Assembly: GCF_017315705.1 (NCBI RefSeq)
Contig: NZ_JAFLRF010000023.1
Span: 23,492-87,491, forward strand
From: Trinickia mobilis
GTDB lineage: Bacteria > Pseudomonadota > Gammaproteobacteria > Burkholderiales > Burkholderiaceae
Length of the DNA stretch: 64,000 bases
Direction of reading: 5' to 3'
Positions within the stretch are counted from its first letter, which is position 1. Each line of letters begins with the position of its first letter. The position numbers and the translations under genes were made by a program. The notes beneath the pieces are model-generated. The model had not been told where the DNA came from, did no database searches, and saw only the letters and a program-made list of their open reading frames with translations. Positions 7,295 through 15,643 of the stretch are shown in pieces.

Positions 7295-8116
7295 GGAGCG
7301 GTGGGCGATTCACTAACTGCCGACTTCGGTCTGAATACCCGGGAGCCTGCTCGCCCTGCAACGGCTATTTGTCTCACGTATTTAGATACCTTCCAGGTGC
7401 TTGGCAGGACCGACTTTCGGCGAGGCGACTCAGCACGGCAAGACGTCGAAAATTGAATGAAGCAGTCGCCAAACCGCGCTCCCAGTTCTGCAAATCTCCC
7501 TACTGTTAGGCTTGGTGCAATCGAGCGTCACCGCAACGGCCCGGCACATAAGGATTTGCGTGTTCAAGCTCGGCAACCTTACGGGAAGATTCAAGCAGTC
7601 CGCTCCGATATTCCGACTGTGGCGGCCTGGTTGCACGCCGGCATCGACTAATCTGCGACACCTTCCTCCGGTAAAACGCACTTCGTCGAGTCATTCTAGT
7701 TCTCAAATTCTCCGGTCTCGCCCCGCAAAATCGCTGAAAAATTTACAAACAGGCACTTTGCCGGCTCGAATGACTCGTTTTCCGTTCTCAAAATCTCCGT
7801 ACTCAGCCCGTATCGTCAGTTTTTCGGGGGAAGTATGGAGATTTCGAGAACTCAGGAGGGAGATTTAAAGAACCAGAATGGCAAAGGTGGCGTCGCCGCT
7901 ATTTTACATAAGGTTCCGCGATTCAGTATCGATAACTTTTATTATGTTAAATTAAGAAACCCTGAACAGGGCCGACGCAGGACGTTTGCGCTCCCCGATC
8001 TAGTCCGAAGACCTAACCGAAAAAGAGCTCCGAGGGACGCCGCGATAAAAAGATTGCAATGCATGCGATGCGCCAGATAAACTAAGTTCAATGGGCTAAG
8101 TCTATATGAGGTAGCT
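7295..8116. other. Gene-free AT-richer stretch
   Basis: No convincing gene is seen in these 822 bases; the open frames have poor composition and no ribosome-binding sites. The stretch carries five copies of one repeat (7485-7874, listed separately) and is visibly more AT-rich near 7880-7970. It ends at the promoter region of the first toxin-antitoxin pair. Confidence 0.55.
7485..7874. repeat. Five copies of a repeat in both orientations
   Basis: The core GTTCTCNAAATCTCCNTACT occurs, with a few changes per copy, at 7485-7505, 7699-7719 and 7784-7804 on the plus strand. It is inverted at 7833-7853 and about 7856-7873. Copies at 7784 and 7833 form an inverted pair with 17 of 19 positions matching. 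Spacing is irregular, so it is not a CRISPR. Multiple short sites of mixed orientation beside a tniQ-like gene recall transposase-binding sites at Tn7-like ends, but they could be operators for the tandem-HTH protein. Confidence 0.6.
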
Positions 8117-8368
8117 ATGCAGATTTACAACATGCACGATGCCAAGACCAACCTGTCTCGGCTGATCGAGGAAACTGTGAGCGGTGGCGAGCCGTTCGTT
8201 ATTGCTAAGGCCGGCAAGCCGCTGGTCAAGGTGGTGCGCATCGATGTGGAAGCAGAAAAACCACCACGGCGCATCGGCTTCATGAAAGGACAGATCAAGG
8301 TACCAGCGGACTTCGACACAATGGGAGCAGACGAGATCAGCGACTTGTTCGAGGGCAAAGCGAAGTGA
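8117..8368 (+). CDS. Phd/YefM-type antitoxin
   Basis: An 83-residue antitoxin. The N-terminal Phd/YefM fold is shown by MHDAKTNLSRLIEE and GEPFVIAKAGKPLVKV; the C-terminal tail, about 50-83, is the flexible toxin-binding part. It should bind DNA at its own promoter and neutralise the PIN toxin next door. AGGTAGCT directly before the ATG serves as ribosome-binding site. It overlaps the toxin start by GTGA. Confidence 0.85.
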   Translation: MQIYNMHDAKTNLSRLIEETVSGGEPFVIAKAGKPLVKVVRIDVEAEKPPRRIGFMKGQIKVPADFDTMGADEISDLFEGKAK

Positions 8369-8754
8369 AGCTGCTACTCGACACTCATCTGTTGATTTGG
8401 GCTGCAGCCGACGATCCTGCCTTACCCAACGAAGCGCGTACGGCCATCGAGGACACTGAGAACACCCTGTACTTCAGCGTCGCAAGCATTTGGGAAATTG
8501 TCATCAAGAGCACGCTAGGACGTGACGACTTTCAAGTCGATGCACGCGTCCTGCGCAGGAACCTACTAGATGCTGGTTACGAAGAACTGCCCATCGAAGC
8601 GCAGCATGCATTCGAAGTCGCGGCGCTCCCACAGATTCACAAAGACCCGTTCGACCGGCTTCTCGTCGGTCAAGCGATGGCGGAAGGAATCGTGTTGCTG
8701 ACCCACGATGAACAGATAAAACGGTACGACTTCGCTCCGGTACGGTACGTCTAG
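8365..8754 (+). CDS. vapC: PIN-domain toxin (VapC type)
   Basis: A 129-residue PIN-domain ribonuclease. The acidic residues expected for the metal site are visible: LLLDTHLLIW with Asp near residue 6, SIWEIVIKS with Glu, and DPFDRLLVGQAM with Asp near 93, followed by THDEQI. It starts with GTG at 8365 inside the antitoxin stop, which gives coupled translation. It belongs to the PIN subgroup usually paired with Phd-type antitoxins. The RNA target is unknown. Confidence 0.85.
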   Translation: MKLLLDTHLLIWAAADDPALPNEARTAIEDTENTLYFSVASIWEIVIKSTLGRDDFQVDARVLRRNLLDAGYEELPIEAQHAFEVAALPQIHKDPFDRLLVGQAMAEGIVLLTHDEQIKRYDFAPVRYV

Positions 8755-8904
8755 CTAGGCCCTAAGTCATGTCTCGGGTGTGTTGTCGCCTTGGTCATGC
8801 AGGTCGAAAATCAATAACGAAGGCAGCACACAGGCAGGCGCCCGTTGTGGGCAGACCGATAATGGTCTATATTTGGTCCTATCCAGCCTGCAACGGAGCA
8901 ACTG

Positions 8905-9189
8905 ATGCATATCGCCGATCACGTGAAGCCGATCAGCTACCTCAAGAGCGAAGCGGCACAAATCGTTAAAGACCTGACCGACTCCGGTGAGCCGCTCATC
9001 ATTACGCAGAACGGCGAAGCGAAGCTCGTCGTTCAGGATGTACGGACCTATGAAGCCACGCAACAGACGATCGCCCTCCTGAAGATCCTGGCCATCGGCC
9101 AAAAACAGATCGAGCGCGCAGACCACGTCGACGGCGACGAATTCTTTGCGGAGCTTAACGAACTCGACCGCCACGAAAAGCTCCGCTAA
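8905..9189 (+). CDS. Phd/YefM-type antitoxin of a ParE pair
   Basis: A 94-residue antitoxin. The N-terminal segment has ISYLKSEAAQIVKDLTDSGE and LIITQNGEAKLVV, typical of the Phd/YefM fold. The acidic C-terminus, about 60-94, should wrap the toxin. It begins 150 bases after the PIN toxin gene and forms a separate module. Its stop TAA shares a base with the toxin ATG. Confidence 0.85.
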   Translation: MHIADHVKPISYLKSEAAQIVKDLTDSGEPLIITQNGEAKLVVQDVRTYEATQQTIALLKILAIGQKQIERADHVDGDEFFAELNELDRHEKLR

Positions 9190-9527
9190 TGCAAGCCCCG
9201 CGGTTGAAGTACCGCATCCTGCCGACTGCCCGAATCGGCATCGATGAATTGAGAAGTTACATTGTCCGCGCATTCGGGTGGGAGACATGGCGTCAGACAT
9301 CGGCGCAGATTCAGGAAACGATCAAACACATTCGCCAGTTTCCCGAGAGCGGCCATGTGCCTGTTGAGCTTGAGGGCTTCGTCGATGATACTTTTCGACA
9401 GGCCCTTTCCGGCAAGAACCGGATCATTTATCAGGTGCGGGACGACACCGTTTACATTCACCTCGTCGTCGATACGCGACGCGATCTGCAAGCCCTTCTC
9501 CAAAGAATCGTGCTCCGGCTGATGTAA
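9189..9527 (+). CDS. parE: RelE/ParE-family toxin
   Basis: A 112-residue toxin of the RelE/ParE superfamily. Evidence is YRILPTARIGIDELRSYI at the start, a central helix pair, FRQALSGKNRIIYQV and VYIHLVVDTRRDLQALLQRI at the end. ParE-type members poison DNA gyrase and RelE-type members cleave mRNA; the sequence alone does not settle which. The start overlaps the antitoxin stop as TAATG. Confidence 0.8.
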   Translation: MQAPRLKYRILPTARIGIDELRSYIVRAFGWETWRQTSAQIQETIKHIRQFPESGHVPVELEGFVDDTFRQALSGKNRIIYQVRDDTVYIHLVVDTRRDLQALLQRIVLRLM

Positions 9528-9543
9528 GTCGCCGCGAGGCGAC
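9528..9543 (+). terminator. Hairpin right after the ParE stop
   Basis: A perfect 6-bp GC-rich stem (GTCGCC / GGCGAC) with a GCGA tetraloop begins on the base after the toxin stop codon. No T-run follows, so it may stabilise the mRNA end rather than terminate on its own. Confidence 0.4.
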
Positions 9544-9623
9544 ACGCGTTCTTAAGTGACCTTGCCTCTGTTTCACGAATCCCATAGCCGAGGCAATCAG
9601 GCCGGCTCTGTCGCAACAAGGCG

Positions 9624-9878
9624 TTAAGGTAAGATTCGGCCGACGTGGCCGTGCCTGGCTGGCGTCGGGCCGGACTGATAGACCGCCGGATTGAGTCCGA
9701 AGTAGCTCACCAGCTTCTCCGGATTCGGAAACCTCTCAATGTCGCCGATGGCTGACAGCAACCCGATCGCTACCGTGGCATTGACGCCGGTGATCGTCGG
9801 TAGCCTACGCAATCGCTGGTCGCCGATGGCAGCCTGCGCCAGCGCTTGATCTACGGCAGGCAGAAGCCGACGCGGCAA
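9624..9878 (-). pseudogene. IS110-family transposase fragment
   Basis: About 84 codons match the C-terminal (transposase_20) part of IS110-type transposases: LPTITGVNATVAIGLLSAIG, followed by RFPNPEKLVSYFGLNPAVYQ. The catalytic N-terminal DEDD part and the extreme C-terminus are absent, and the fragment ends in a short unrelated tail. It is a non-functional remnant. Confidence 0.75.
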
Positions 9879-9880
9879 AG

Positions 9881-10174
9881 GCTGATATTCCTGAACTCGC
9901 GCAGGTAAAGCACGTTTTCGTCAAAGCGGCTGCACGCGTGAACAACCGCGTCGAGAACAGCCACCAACCGACCCGCAGGCGCGAACGCCAGATTTGCGGC
10001 TTTCGTGATGCGCGTCGCACGCAGGCGTTTCTCTCATGCTTTGGCCCGATCCGGCAGCACTTCGCGTTGCCCAGACATCAGATGAACGTCGCATGTCATT
10101 GCGCCTTACTCAAAGAACGCCTCGCCACATGGCACGGTCGGACTGTCTCTGCCGCAGTCGATGACGTTATTTAA
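9881..10174 (+). pseudogene. IS6-family transposase C-terminal fragment
   Basis: An open frame of 97 codons reads ADIPELAQVKHVFVKAAARV and then NNRVENSHQPTRRRERQ, the hallmark end of the IS6-type DDE domain (the final Glu of the triad lies in NNRVENSH). It continues to a stop at 10172-10174. The first two thirds, including both catalytic Asp residues, are missing. The element is therefore dead unless complemented in trans. Confidence 0.75.
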
Positions 10175-10232
10175 TAAGGATAACTACTCTTTAAACAAAC
10201 ACTTTGCCTACGCTCGTCAACTTGACAGAGCC

Positions 10233-10501
10233 AATGCCTTCATTGGCTGTCTTTCACAACAGCATTCTCCGGTTTATTCTGGCAAAAGCACATATCCGCT
10301 TAGGGTCGGCCGCCACGGTCGCACAACACGAAACGGCCGCTACCAACAAAGCCGCGCACCTCGGCCGCGGCGCTCACCAACACGGCGAACGTGGCACGCG
10401 CACCAGCGCGCCGCAGCAGACAGGTTTTTTCATGACGACAACCCCCATGTCAGTCGATGTCATCGGGGCAGCTAACCGGAGCATGGGAAACCGTCAGGCC
10501 T
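10233..10501. other. Gene-free spacer before the catabolic island
   Basis: No gene is supported between the IS scar and the first promoter of the catabolic island. A plus-strand open frame (10204-10518) has alanine/histidine-rich, shadow-like composition and no ribosome-binding site. Confidence 0.5.
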
Positions 10502-10566
10502 TTAACCTGGTGTTATGAAGTGGCGATAAAAATGCATACGACAACAAAAATCAAACTCCCTAGGAT
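10502..10566 (+). promoter_or_regulatory. LysR-type operator/promoter, site A
   Basis: It starts TTAACCTGGTGTTATG, continues to GGCGATAAA and GCATACGACA, and ends at TAGGAT (10561-10566). The likely -35 is ACGACA (10538-10543), 17 bases before the -10 TAGGAT. The same layout, base for base in spacing, recurs at sites B and C. TTAT and ATAA flank nine bases as a dyad at 10513-10529, suited to a LysR-type dimer. It should drive the operon starting at 10686. Confidence 0.7.
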
Positions 10567-10685
10567 ACGCAATGCCTCGCGCCGATCCGCGATGGTCGCT
10601 GCCAGCCGCGGCACGGCCCCGATTTGCCACGCGAAACCTGACCGGGGCGCTTCGCTCCGCACGCCATCACCACCCCGAGGTTCCG

Positions 10686-11483
10686 ATGAGACGTTTGATC
10701 CATGCCGCCCGGCTGCTTGCCCTGCTTGGCTCGTTCGCCTTTGCCTGCGCGCATGCTGCGTTACCCACCCGCCTGAATGCCGCCACCAGCGGCGACCTGC
10801 CGCCGGTTTCCTTTGTCAACGCGCAAAACGAACTCGACGGCTACGACGTACAGGTGGCGCGGTTCGTGAGCCATTACACCGGCATTCCGATGCAGCTCAA
10901 CCGCCTCGATTTCAAGGGCATCCTGCCGGGCCTGCAGACAGGCCGCTTCGATATCGTGTTCTCGAACGTCAACATCACGCCCGAGCGCAGCGCGATCTTC
11001 GATTATTCGATCCCGTACTCGCGCTCGGCCGTCGTCGTGGTGGCGCGCAACGGCGTCACCGACATCAAGGGTTACAAGGATCTCAAGGGCAAGCGGGTGG
11101 GCGCGATCGCCGGCGCCAACGACGGCGAGATGCCGGCCCGCGAGATCGAGAAGAAATACGGCGAATTCGGCTCGTTCAAGGGTTACGGCGGCTACGCCGA
11201 GATGTTCACCGATCTCGCGGTGGGCCGAATCGACGCAGTGGTCGCGCCCGATACCTCGGCCGCCAATCTGCTGCATCAGCGCCCCGGCATCGGCGCGATC
11301 GTCGGCGAGCCCTATCAGGTGCGCTTCGTCGGCGCACCGATGCCGAAGGGCTCGACCGAACTCAAGGCCCGAGTGGATGCCGCGGTCCGCGAAATGAAGA
11401 AGGAAGGACTGCTCGACAAATGGGGCAAGCAGTATTTCGGCATCGATCACTACGGCGCCCAGCTCAAGGAGGACGTGAAGTGA
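10686..11483 (+). CDS. ABC importer substrate-binding protein, family 3
   Basis: A periplasmic solute-binding protein of 265 residues. The signal peptide is MRRLIHAARLLALLGSFAFA, with likely cleavage after CAHA near residue 24. The mature part has the family-3 pattern (FVNAQNELDGYDVQVARFV, GLQTGRFDIVFSNVNITPER and a closing LDKWGKQYFGIDHY). The start ATG at 10686 has GAGG eight bases upstream. It is the first gene of an operon with one permease, one ATPase, a hydantoinase and an epimerase. The ligand is not deducible; family 3 usually binds polar amino acids or related compounds. Confidence 0.85.
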   Translation: MRRLIHAARLLALLGSFAFACAHAALPTRLNAATSGDLPPVSFVNAQNELDGYDVQVARFVSHYTGIPMQLNRLDFKGILPGLQTGRFDIVFSNVNITPERSAIFDYSIPYSRSAVVVVARNGVTDIKGYKDLKGKRVGAIAGANDGEMPAREIEKKYGEFGSFKGYGGYAEMFTDLAVGRIDAVVAPDTSAANLLHQRPGIGAIVGEPYQVRFVGAPMPKGSTELKARVDAAVREMKKEGLLDKWGKQYFGIDHYGAQLKEDVK

Positions 11484-11550
11484 GCGCCTCGCCTCGCCAC
11501 GCCGCTGGCGCCGTCACAAGCGGACGCGGCGCGACTTGCAGGGAGCGGCC

Positions 11551-12267
11551 GTGAACATCGATTTCGCCCTGGTGCTGCCCTATCTGCCGGTACTGCTCAA
11601 GGCCGCGCTGCTGACGATCTTCCTCGCCGCGGTCACCCAGTGCTGCGGCACCCTCGCCGGCCTCGTCCTGGCGCTGGCGCGCGAATCGCGTCACGCTGCG
11701 CTGCGCGGCGTGGCCTTCGCGTATATCTGGGTGTTCCGCGGCACGCCGGTGCTGCTGCATCTGTTTTTTGTCTATTACGCGGCACCGCTCTTCGGCCTGC
11801 GCCTCGATGCGATACCGGCTGCCATCATCGCGCTGTCGATGAGCTCGGCGGCCTATAACGGCGAGATTATTCGCGCCGGCATCCGCGCCGTGCATCGCGG
11901 ACAGATCGAGGCCGCCCAGGCGGTCGGCATGACCTATCCGCGCGTCCTGCGCCATATCGTGCTGCCGCAGGCCATGCGCATCGTGCTGCCCCCCTACGTC
12001 GGCAATTTCATCAGCCATACCAAGAACACCTCGCTCGCCTCGGTGATCACCGTGCCCGAATTGATGCTGACCGCCCAGACCATCTACAGCAGCACTTACC
12101 GCGCCGTGGAAGTGCTGACGCTGACCGGCGTGATCTATCTGGCGATCACCACGGTGCTGACGCTCGCGCAGCTGCATCTCGAGCGCGCCGGCACCACTCG
12201 CCGCGCGCCGCGGCGCCGCCCGCCGGGCGGCGCAAGCGCCCCGGCGGCCGAAGGCAACGCGCCATGA
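11551..12267 (+). CDS. ABC importer permease, HisM/GlnP family
   Basis: An inner-membrane permease of 238 residues with about five hydrophobic segments. The EAA loop, which docks the ATPase, reads [20 protein letters not shown]. The start is GTG at 11551 with AGGGAG upstream; the TTG five codons earlier lacks support. Only one permease gene is present in this operon, so it probably works as a homodimer. The tail, about 205-238, is Arg/Pro-rich and unusual. Its stop overlaps the ATPase start (ATGA). Confidence 0.85.
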   Translation: MNIDFALVLPYLPVLLKAALLTIFLAAVTQCCGTLAGLVLALARESRHAALRGVAFAYIWVFRGTPVLLHLFFVYYAAPLFGLRLDAIPAAIIALSMSSAAYNGEIIRAGIRAVHRGQIEAAQAVGMTYPRVLRHIVLPQAMRIVLPPYVGNFISHTKNTSLASVITVPELMLTAQTIYSSTYRAVEVLTLTGVIYLAITTVLTLAQLHLERAGTTRRAPRRRPPGGASAPAAEGNAP

Positions 12268-13037
12268 GCCAGACACCGATGATCGAAGTTCGCGGATTGC
12301 ACAAGCATTTCGAGACGGTCAAGGCGCTCAATGGCGTCGACGTGTGCATCGGCCGCGGCGAAGTGGTCTGTCTGATCGGCCCGAGTGGCTCGGGCAAGAG
12401 CACGCTGCTGCGCTCGATCAATCATCTCGAGAAACCTACCCAGGGCGAAGTGCTGATCGACGGCCAGATCGTCGGCTACGTCGAGGCGGCCGGCGCGCAA
12501 CGCCGGCCGATGACGGGCCGCGAACTGGCCGCCATGCGCGCCGAGGTCGGCATGGTGTTCCAGCTGTTCTATCTGTGGCCACACCTGTCGGTGCTCGACA
12601 ACGTCGCGCTCGGCATGACCACGGTGCGCGGCATACGCGGCGCCCAGGCAGCGCAACGCGCGCGCGAACTGCTCGCCAAGGTTGGGCTGGCGCACAAGCA
12701 CGATGCCTGGCCCGAAGAGCTTTCCGGCGGCCAGCGGCAGCGCGTGGCCATCGCGCGGGCGCTGGCGATGACGCCCAAAGTGATCCTGTTCGACGAACCG
12801 ACGTCGGCTCTCGATCCCGAACGCGTAGGCGAAGTGCTGGAAACCATGGAGGCGGTGGCGGCCGAAGGCCTGACGATGATGGTGGCCACGCATGAGATGA
12901 GCTTCGCGCGCCGTGTCTCAGATCGCGTGATCTTCATGGACGACGGCCGCATCGTCGAGGCGGGCGAGCCCGAACAGATCTTCGAGCGCCCCGCCAGCGA
13001 GCGGCTCAAGCGCTTTCTCGAAAAGGTGCTGCGATGA
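12264..13037 (+). CDS. ABC importer ATPase, GlnQ/HisP family
   Basis: A 257-residue nucleotide-binding subunit. Walker A is GPSGSGKST near residue 40, the signature is [15 protein letters not shown], Walker B is [14 protein letters not shown] and the switch His lies in VATHEMSFA. It should energise the adjacent permease. Its stop overlaps the hydantoinase start by four bases, so translation is likely coupled from the permease through the hydantoinase. Confidence 0.9.
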   Translation: MSQTPMIEVRGLHKHFETVKALNGVDVCIGRGEVVCLIGPSGSGKSTLLRSINHLEKPTQGEVLIDGQIVGYVEAAGAQRRPMTGRELAAMRAEVGMVFQLFYLWPHLSVLDNVALGMTTVRGIRGAQAAQRARELLAKVGLAHKHDAWPEELSGGQRQRVAIARALAMTPKVILFDEPTSALDPERVGEVLETMEAVAAEGLTMMVATHEMSFARRVSDRVIFMDDGRIVEAGEPEQIFERPASERLKRFLEKVLR

Positions 13038-14494
13038 AGTCCGCCGCTGCCGTCGCGACGGCGGGCTTCGATCTGGTGGTGCGCGGCGGCCGCGTATTCG
13101 CCGACGGACGGCTGCAGGACCTGAACGTCGGCGTGCGCGACGGCCGCGTCGCCGCGCTCAGCGCGACGCCGCTTGCCGGCACCACGGTGCTCGACGCGGC
13201 CGGCAAGCTGGTGCTGCCCGGCGGCATCGACGTGCATTGCCATATCGCCCAGACCACCTCGACCGGTGCCACCACAGCCGACGGCTTCTACGACGCCACC
13301 GTCGGCGCGGCCTTCGGCGGCACCACGCTGGTCATGCCGTTCGCCGCCCAGCATCGCGGCCAGTCGCTGCGCGCGAGCGTGGCCGCCTATCGCGAACGCG
13401 CCGCCGGGCGCGCGGTGATCGACTACGCGTTCCACATGATCGTCACCGATCCCACGCCGACGGTGCTCGAAACCGAATTGCCGGAACTGGCCGCGCAGGG
13501 CTTCACCTCGGTCAAGCTCTACATGACCTACGACGCGCTGCGCCTCGACGATCGCCAACTGCTGGAAACGCTGCTGCACGCGCGCCGGCTTGGCGTGGTG
13601 CCGATGATCCATGCCGAAAGTCACGACATGATCAACTGGCTCGCCGAACGTCTGCTCGCGCTCGGCTACCGGCATCCGCGCCATCTGGCGCACGCGCGGC
13701 CGGCACTCGCCGAACGCGAGGCGACCGATCGCGCGCTCGGCATGGCCGAACTGCTCGACATTCCGGTGTTCATCGTGCACGTCTCCTCGGCGGCCGCTGC
13801 CGGGCAGATCGCCCGTGCCCAGCGCGCCGGGCTCACGGTCCACGCTGAAACCTGTCCGCAGTATCTGCTGCTGACCGAGCACGATCTCGACCGGCCCTTC
13901 CACGAGGCGGTCAAATACTGCTGTTCGCCGCCGCCGCGGCTGGCCGGCGATCACGCCGCGCTGTGGGACGGCCTGCGCAATGGCCTGTTCGCCTGCTTCT
14001 CGTCCGACCACTCGGTGTTCCATCTGGACGGCCCGCATGGCAAACGCAAGGGCGGCGCCAACACGCCCTTCGATCGCGTGCCCTATGGCCTGCCCGGACT
14101 GGAAACGCGTCTGCCGCTGCTGTTTTCGGAAGGCGTGGCGCGCGGCCGGCTTTCGCTCGAACGCTTCGTCGAGCTGAGCGCGGCCGGACCGGCTCGCATC
14201 TTCGGGCTGGCGGGCCGCAAAGGCGCGATCGCGCCGGGCGCCGATGCGGATCTGGTGCTGTGGGACCCGCAGGCGCGCACCACGCTGTCGGCCGACAGCT
14301 TGCATGACGGCGCCGGCTATACCGTCTACGAGGGCACCGAAGTGCACGGTCTGCCCGTCACCACCATTTGCCGGGGCCGGTTGATATGCCACGAAGGCCG
14401 CTTGCTGGCCGCGCCCGGTCATGGCGAGCTGATCGCCTGCGAGCGCGTCGCCGAAGTCGGCGCGCGCCCCGCTCCCGCGCCGTGGCTTGCCTGA
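13034..14494 (+). CDS. Dihydropyrimidinase / D-hydantoinase-like cyclic amidohydrolase
   Basis: A 486-residue cytoplasmic amidohydrolase that should open a cyclic ureide or imide ring. The bimetal ligands of the family are all visible: H68 and H70 in DVHCH, the carboxylated Lys at K161 (SVKLYMTY), H193 (MIHAES), H249 (IVHVSS) and D325 (FSSDHS). Length fits the family. The usual HTHLD after the strand is HCHIAQ here, so substrate preference may differ. It overlaps the importer ATPase gene, which implies that the importer brings in its substrate. Confidence 0.85.
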   Translation: MKSAAAVATAGFDLVVRGGRVFADGRLQDLNVGVRDGRVAALSATPLAGTTVLDAAGKLVLPGGIDVHCHIAQTTSTGATTADGFYDATVGAAFGGTTLVMPFAAQHRGQSLRASVAAYRERAAGRAVIDYAFHMIVTDPTPTVLETELPELAAQGFTSVKLYMTYDALRLDDRQLLETLLHARRLGVVPMIHAESHDMINWLAERLLALGYRHPRHLAHARPALAEREATDRALGMAELLDIPVFIVHVSSAAAAGQIARAQRAGLTVHAETCPQYLLLTEHDLDRPFHEAVKYCCSPPPRLAGDHAALWDGLRNGLFACFSSDHSVFHLDGPHGKRKGGANTPFDRVPYGLPGLETRLPLLFSEGVARGRLSLERFVELSAAGPARIFGLAGRKGAIAPGADADLVLWDPQARTTLSADSLHDGAGYTVYEGTEVHGLPVTTICRGRLICHEGRLLAAPGHGELIACERVAEVGARPAPAPWLA

Positions 14495-14578
14495 ACAGGG
14501 CCGTCGATGCCGATGCCGGGAGCGGCGGCGTCCGTCTTCAGTTCTACCGGGAAAAGTCGTGAACGTGGGACATCGCCC

Positions 14579-15583
14579 ATGAGCGTGCTGATTACCGGTG
14601 CAGCGGGCTTCGTCGGGCTCAATCTGGCCGAGTGCCTGTTGATGCGCGGCACGCGCGTCGTCATGCTCGATCTCGCGCCGCCGCCGGCACAGGCCCTCGC
14701 GCATTTCGCCTCGCTGCCCGGCAGGCTCGATATAGAGGTAGCGGACGTACGCGACGGCGCCACGCTCGCTGCGCTGCTGTGCCGCCACGCCGTCACGGCC
14801 CTGATTCACGGCGCGGCGCTGACCGCCGGGCTCGAGCGCGAACGCAGCGAGCCCGCCGCGATCGCCGAAGTCAATCTGACCGGTACGCTCAAGGTGCTCG
14901 CGGCGGCGCGTCAGGCCAGCGTCGGCCGGGTCGTGCAGTTGAGCAGCGGCGCCGTGTTCGGCGCAGGCGGCTGGGATCGCGGAGAGCTCGTCGAGGACCG
15001 CGACCTGCCGCTGCCGGCATCGCTCTACGGCATCACCAAATACGCGGCCGAGCGCGCCGCGCTGCGCTTTCGCGAGGCACATGGGCTCGACGTGGCGGTG
15101 GCACGGCTTGGCGTGGTGTTCGGGCGCTGGGAATACGATACCGGCGTGCGCGATACGCTGAGCATTCCGCTGCTGCTCGCACGCCTCGCCCGTGCGGGCG
15201 GCCGGGCGCGCTTCTGCGCCGAGTTGCCCGATGACTGGATCTATGCCGTCGATGCCGCCGCGGCCATCGTTGCCCTGCTCGACGCGCCCCGTCTGCCGCA
15301 TCCGCTTTATCACGTCGGCACTGGCCGACGCTGGTCGGCGGCCGACTGGTGCGAGCGGCTGCGCGCGATCTGGCCGGCGTTTTCGCATGAAGTGGTCGGG
15401 CGCCGCGAGGACGCCAATATCGGTGCCCAGGCACCGGCGCCACGCCCGCCGCTTTCAGTCGAGCGGCTGCGGCGCGATCTGGGTTTCGAGGCCCGCTTCG
15501 ACGCCGCGCGCGCCTTGACGGACTATACCGCGTGGCGGGACGCGCTGCACCCGCCGCCCGCACTGGACGACGGGCCGTTCTGA
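14579..15583 (+). CDS. NAD-dependent epimerase/dehydratase family protein (copy 1)
   Basis: A 334-residue extended short-chain dehydrogenase. The nucleotide-binding motif is ITGAAGFVG near residue 5 and the catalytic pair lies in YGITKYAAE, with a preceding Ser in QLSSGAVFG. The ATG at 14579 has GTGGGA upstream. It ends the plus-strand operon and converges on the minus-strand SDR gene. It is paralogous to 18111-19100 (shared YGI.K.AAE, RLG.VFGRWE and DWIYA..AA). The substrate is unknown; a sugar acid or hydroxy acid is possible. Confidence 0.85.
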   Translation: MSVLITGAAGFVGLNLAECLLMRGTRVVMLDLAPPPAQALAHFASLPGRLDIEVADVRDGATLAALLCRHAVTALIHGAALTAGLERERSEPAAIAEVNLTGTLKVLAAARQASVGRVVQLSSGAVFGAGGWDRGELVEDRDLPLPASLYGITKYAAERAALRFREAHGLDVAVARLGVVFGRWEYDTGVRDTLSIPLLLARLARAGGRARFCAELPDDWIYAVDAAAAIVALLDAPRLPHPLYHVGTGRRWSAADWCERLRAIWPAFSHEVVGRREDANIGAQAPAPRPPLSVERLRRDLGFEARFDAARALTDYTAWRDALHPPPALDDGPF

Positions 15584-15643
15584 GCGATCCGGCAAGTCGC
15601 CGCCGGCGCGGACCCTGCACGCCCGAGCCGGCGTGTCGAGCGC

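Larger units (their letters stand above)
9604..10232. mobile_element. Composite IS scar with IS6-like ends
   Basis: GGCTCTGTCGCAACAAG at 9604-9620 resembles the left terminal repeat of IS6-type elements. The complement of its first nine bases occurs at 10224-10232 (GACAGAGCC). Between them lie an IS110-type transposase fragment (minus strand) and the C-terminal third of an IS6-type transposase (plus strand), joined near 9880. It appears to be a decayed IS6-like element whose transposase front was replaced by IS110-derived DNA. The terminal-repeat match is short and should be treated as provisional. Confidence 0.5.

Noticed and set aside
7485..7874. CRISPR array
   Set aside because: Repeat copies differ, lie in both orientations and have irregular spacing from 2 to 193 bases; no cas genes.
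10204..10518. A 104-codon plus-strand gene upstream of the catabolic island
   Set aside because: Low-complexity Ala/His composition, no ribosome-binding site, and it runs through operator site A.
12569..15388. Long minus-strand open frame (939 codons) opposite the importer/hydantoinase/epimerase genes
   Set aside because: It is antisense to three well-supported genes, is extremely Arg/His/Gly-rich and shows no domain; a GC-rich shadow.
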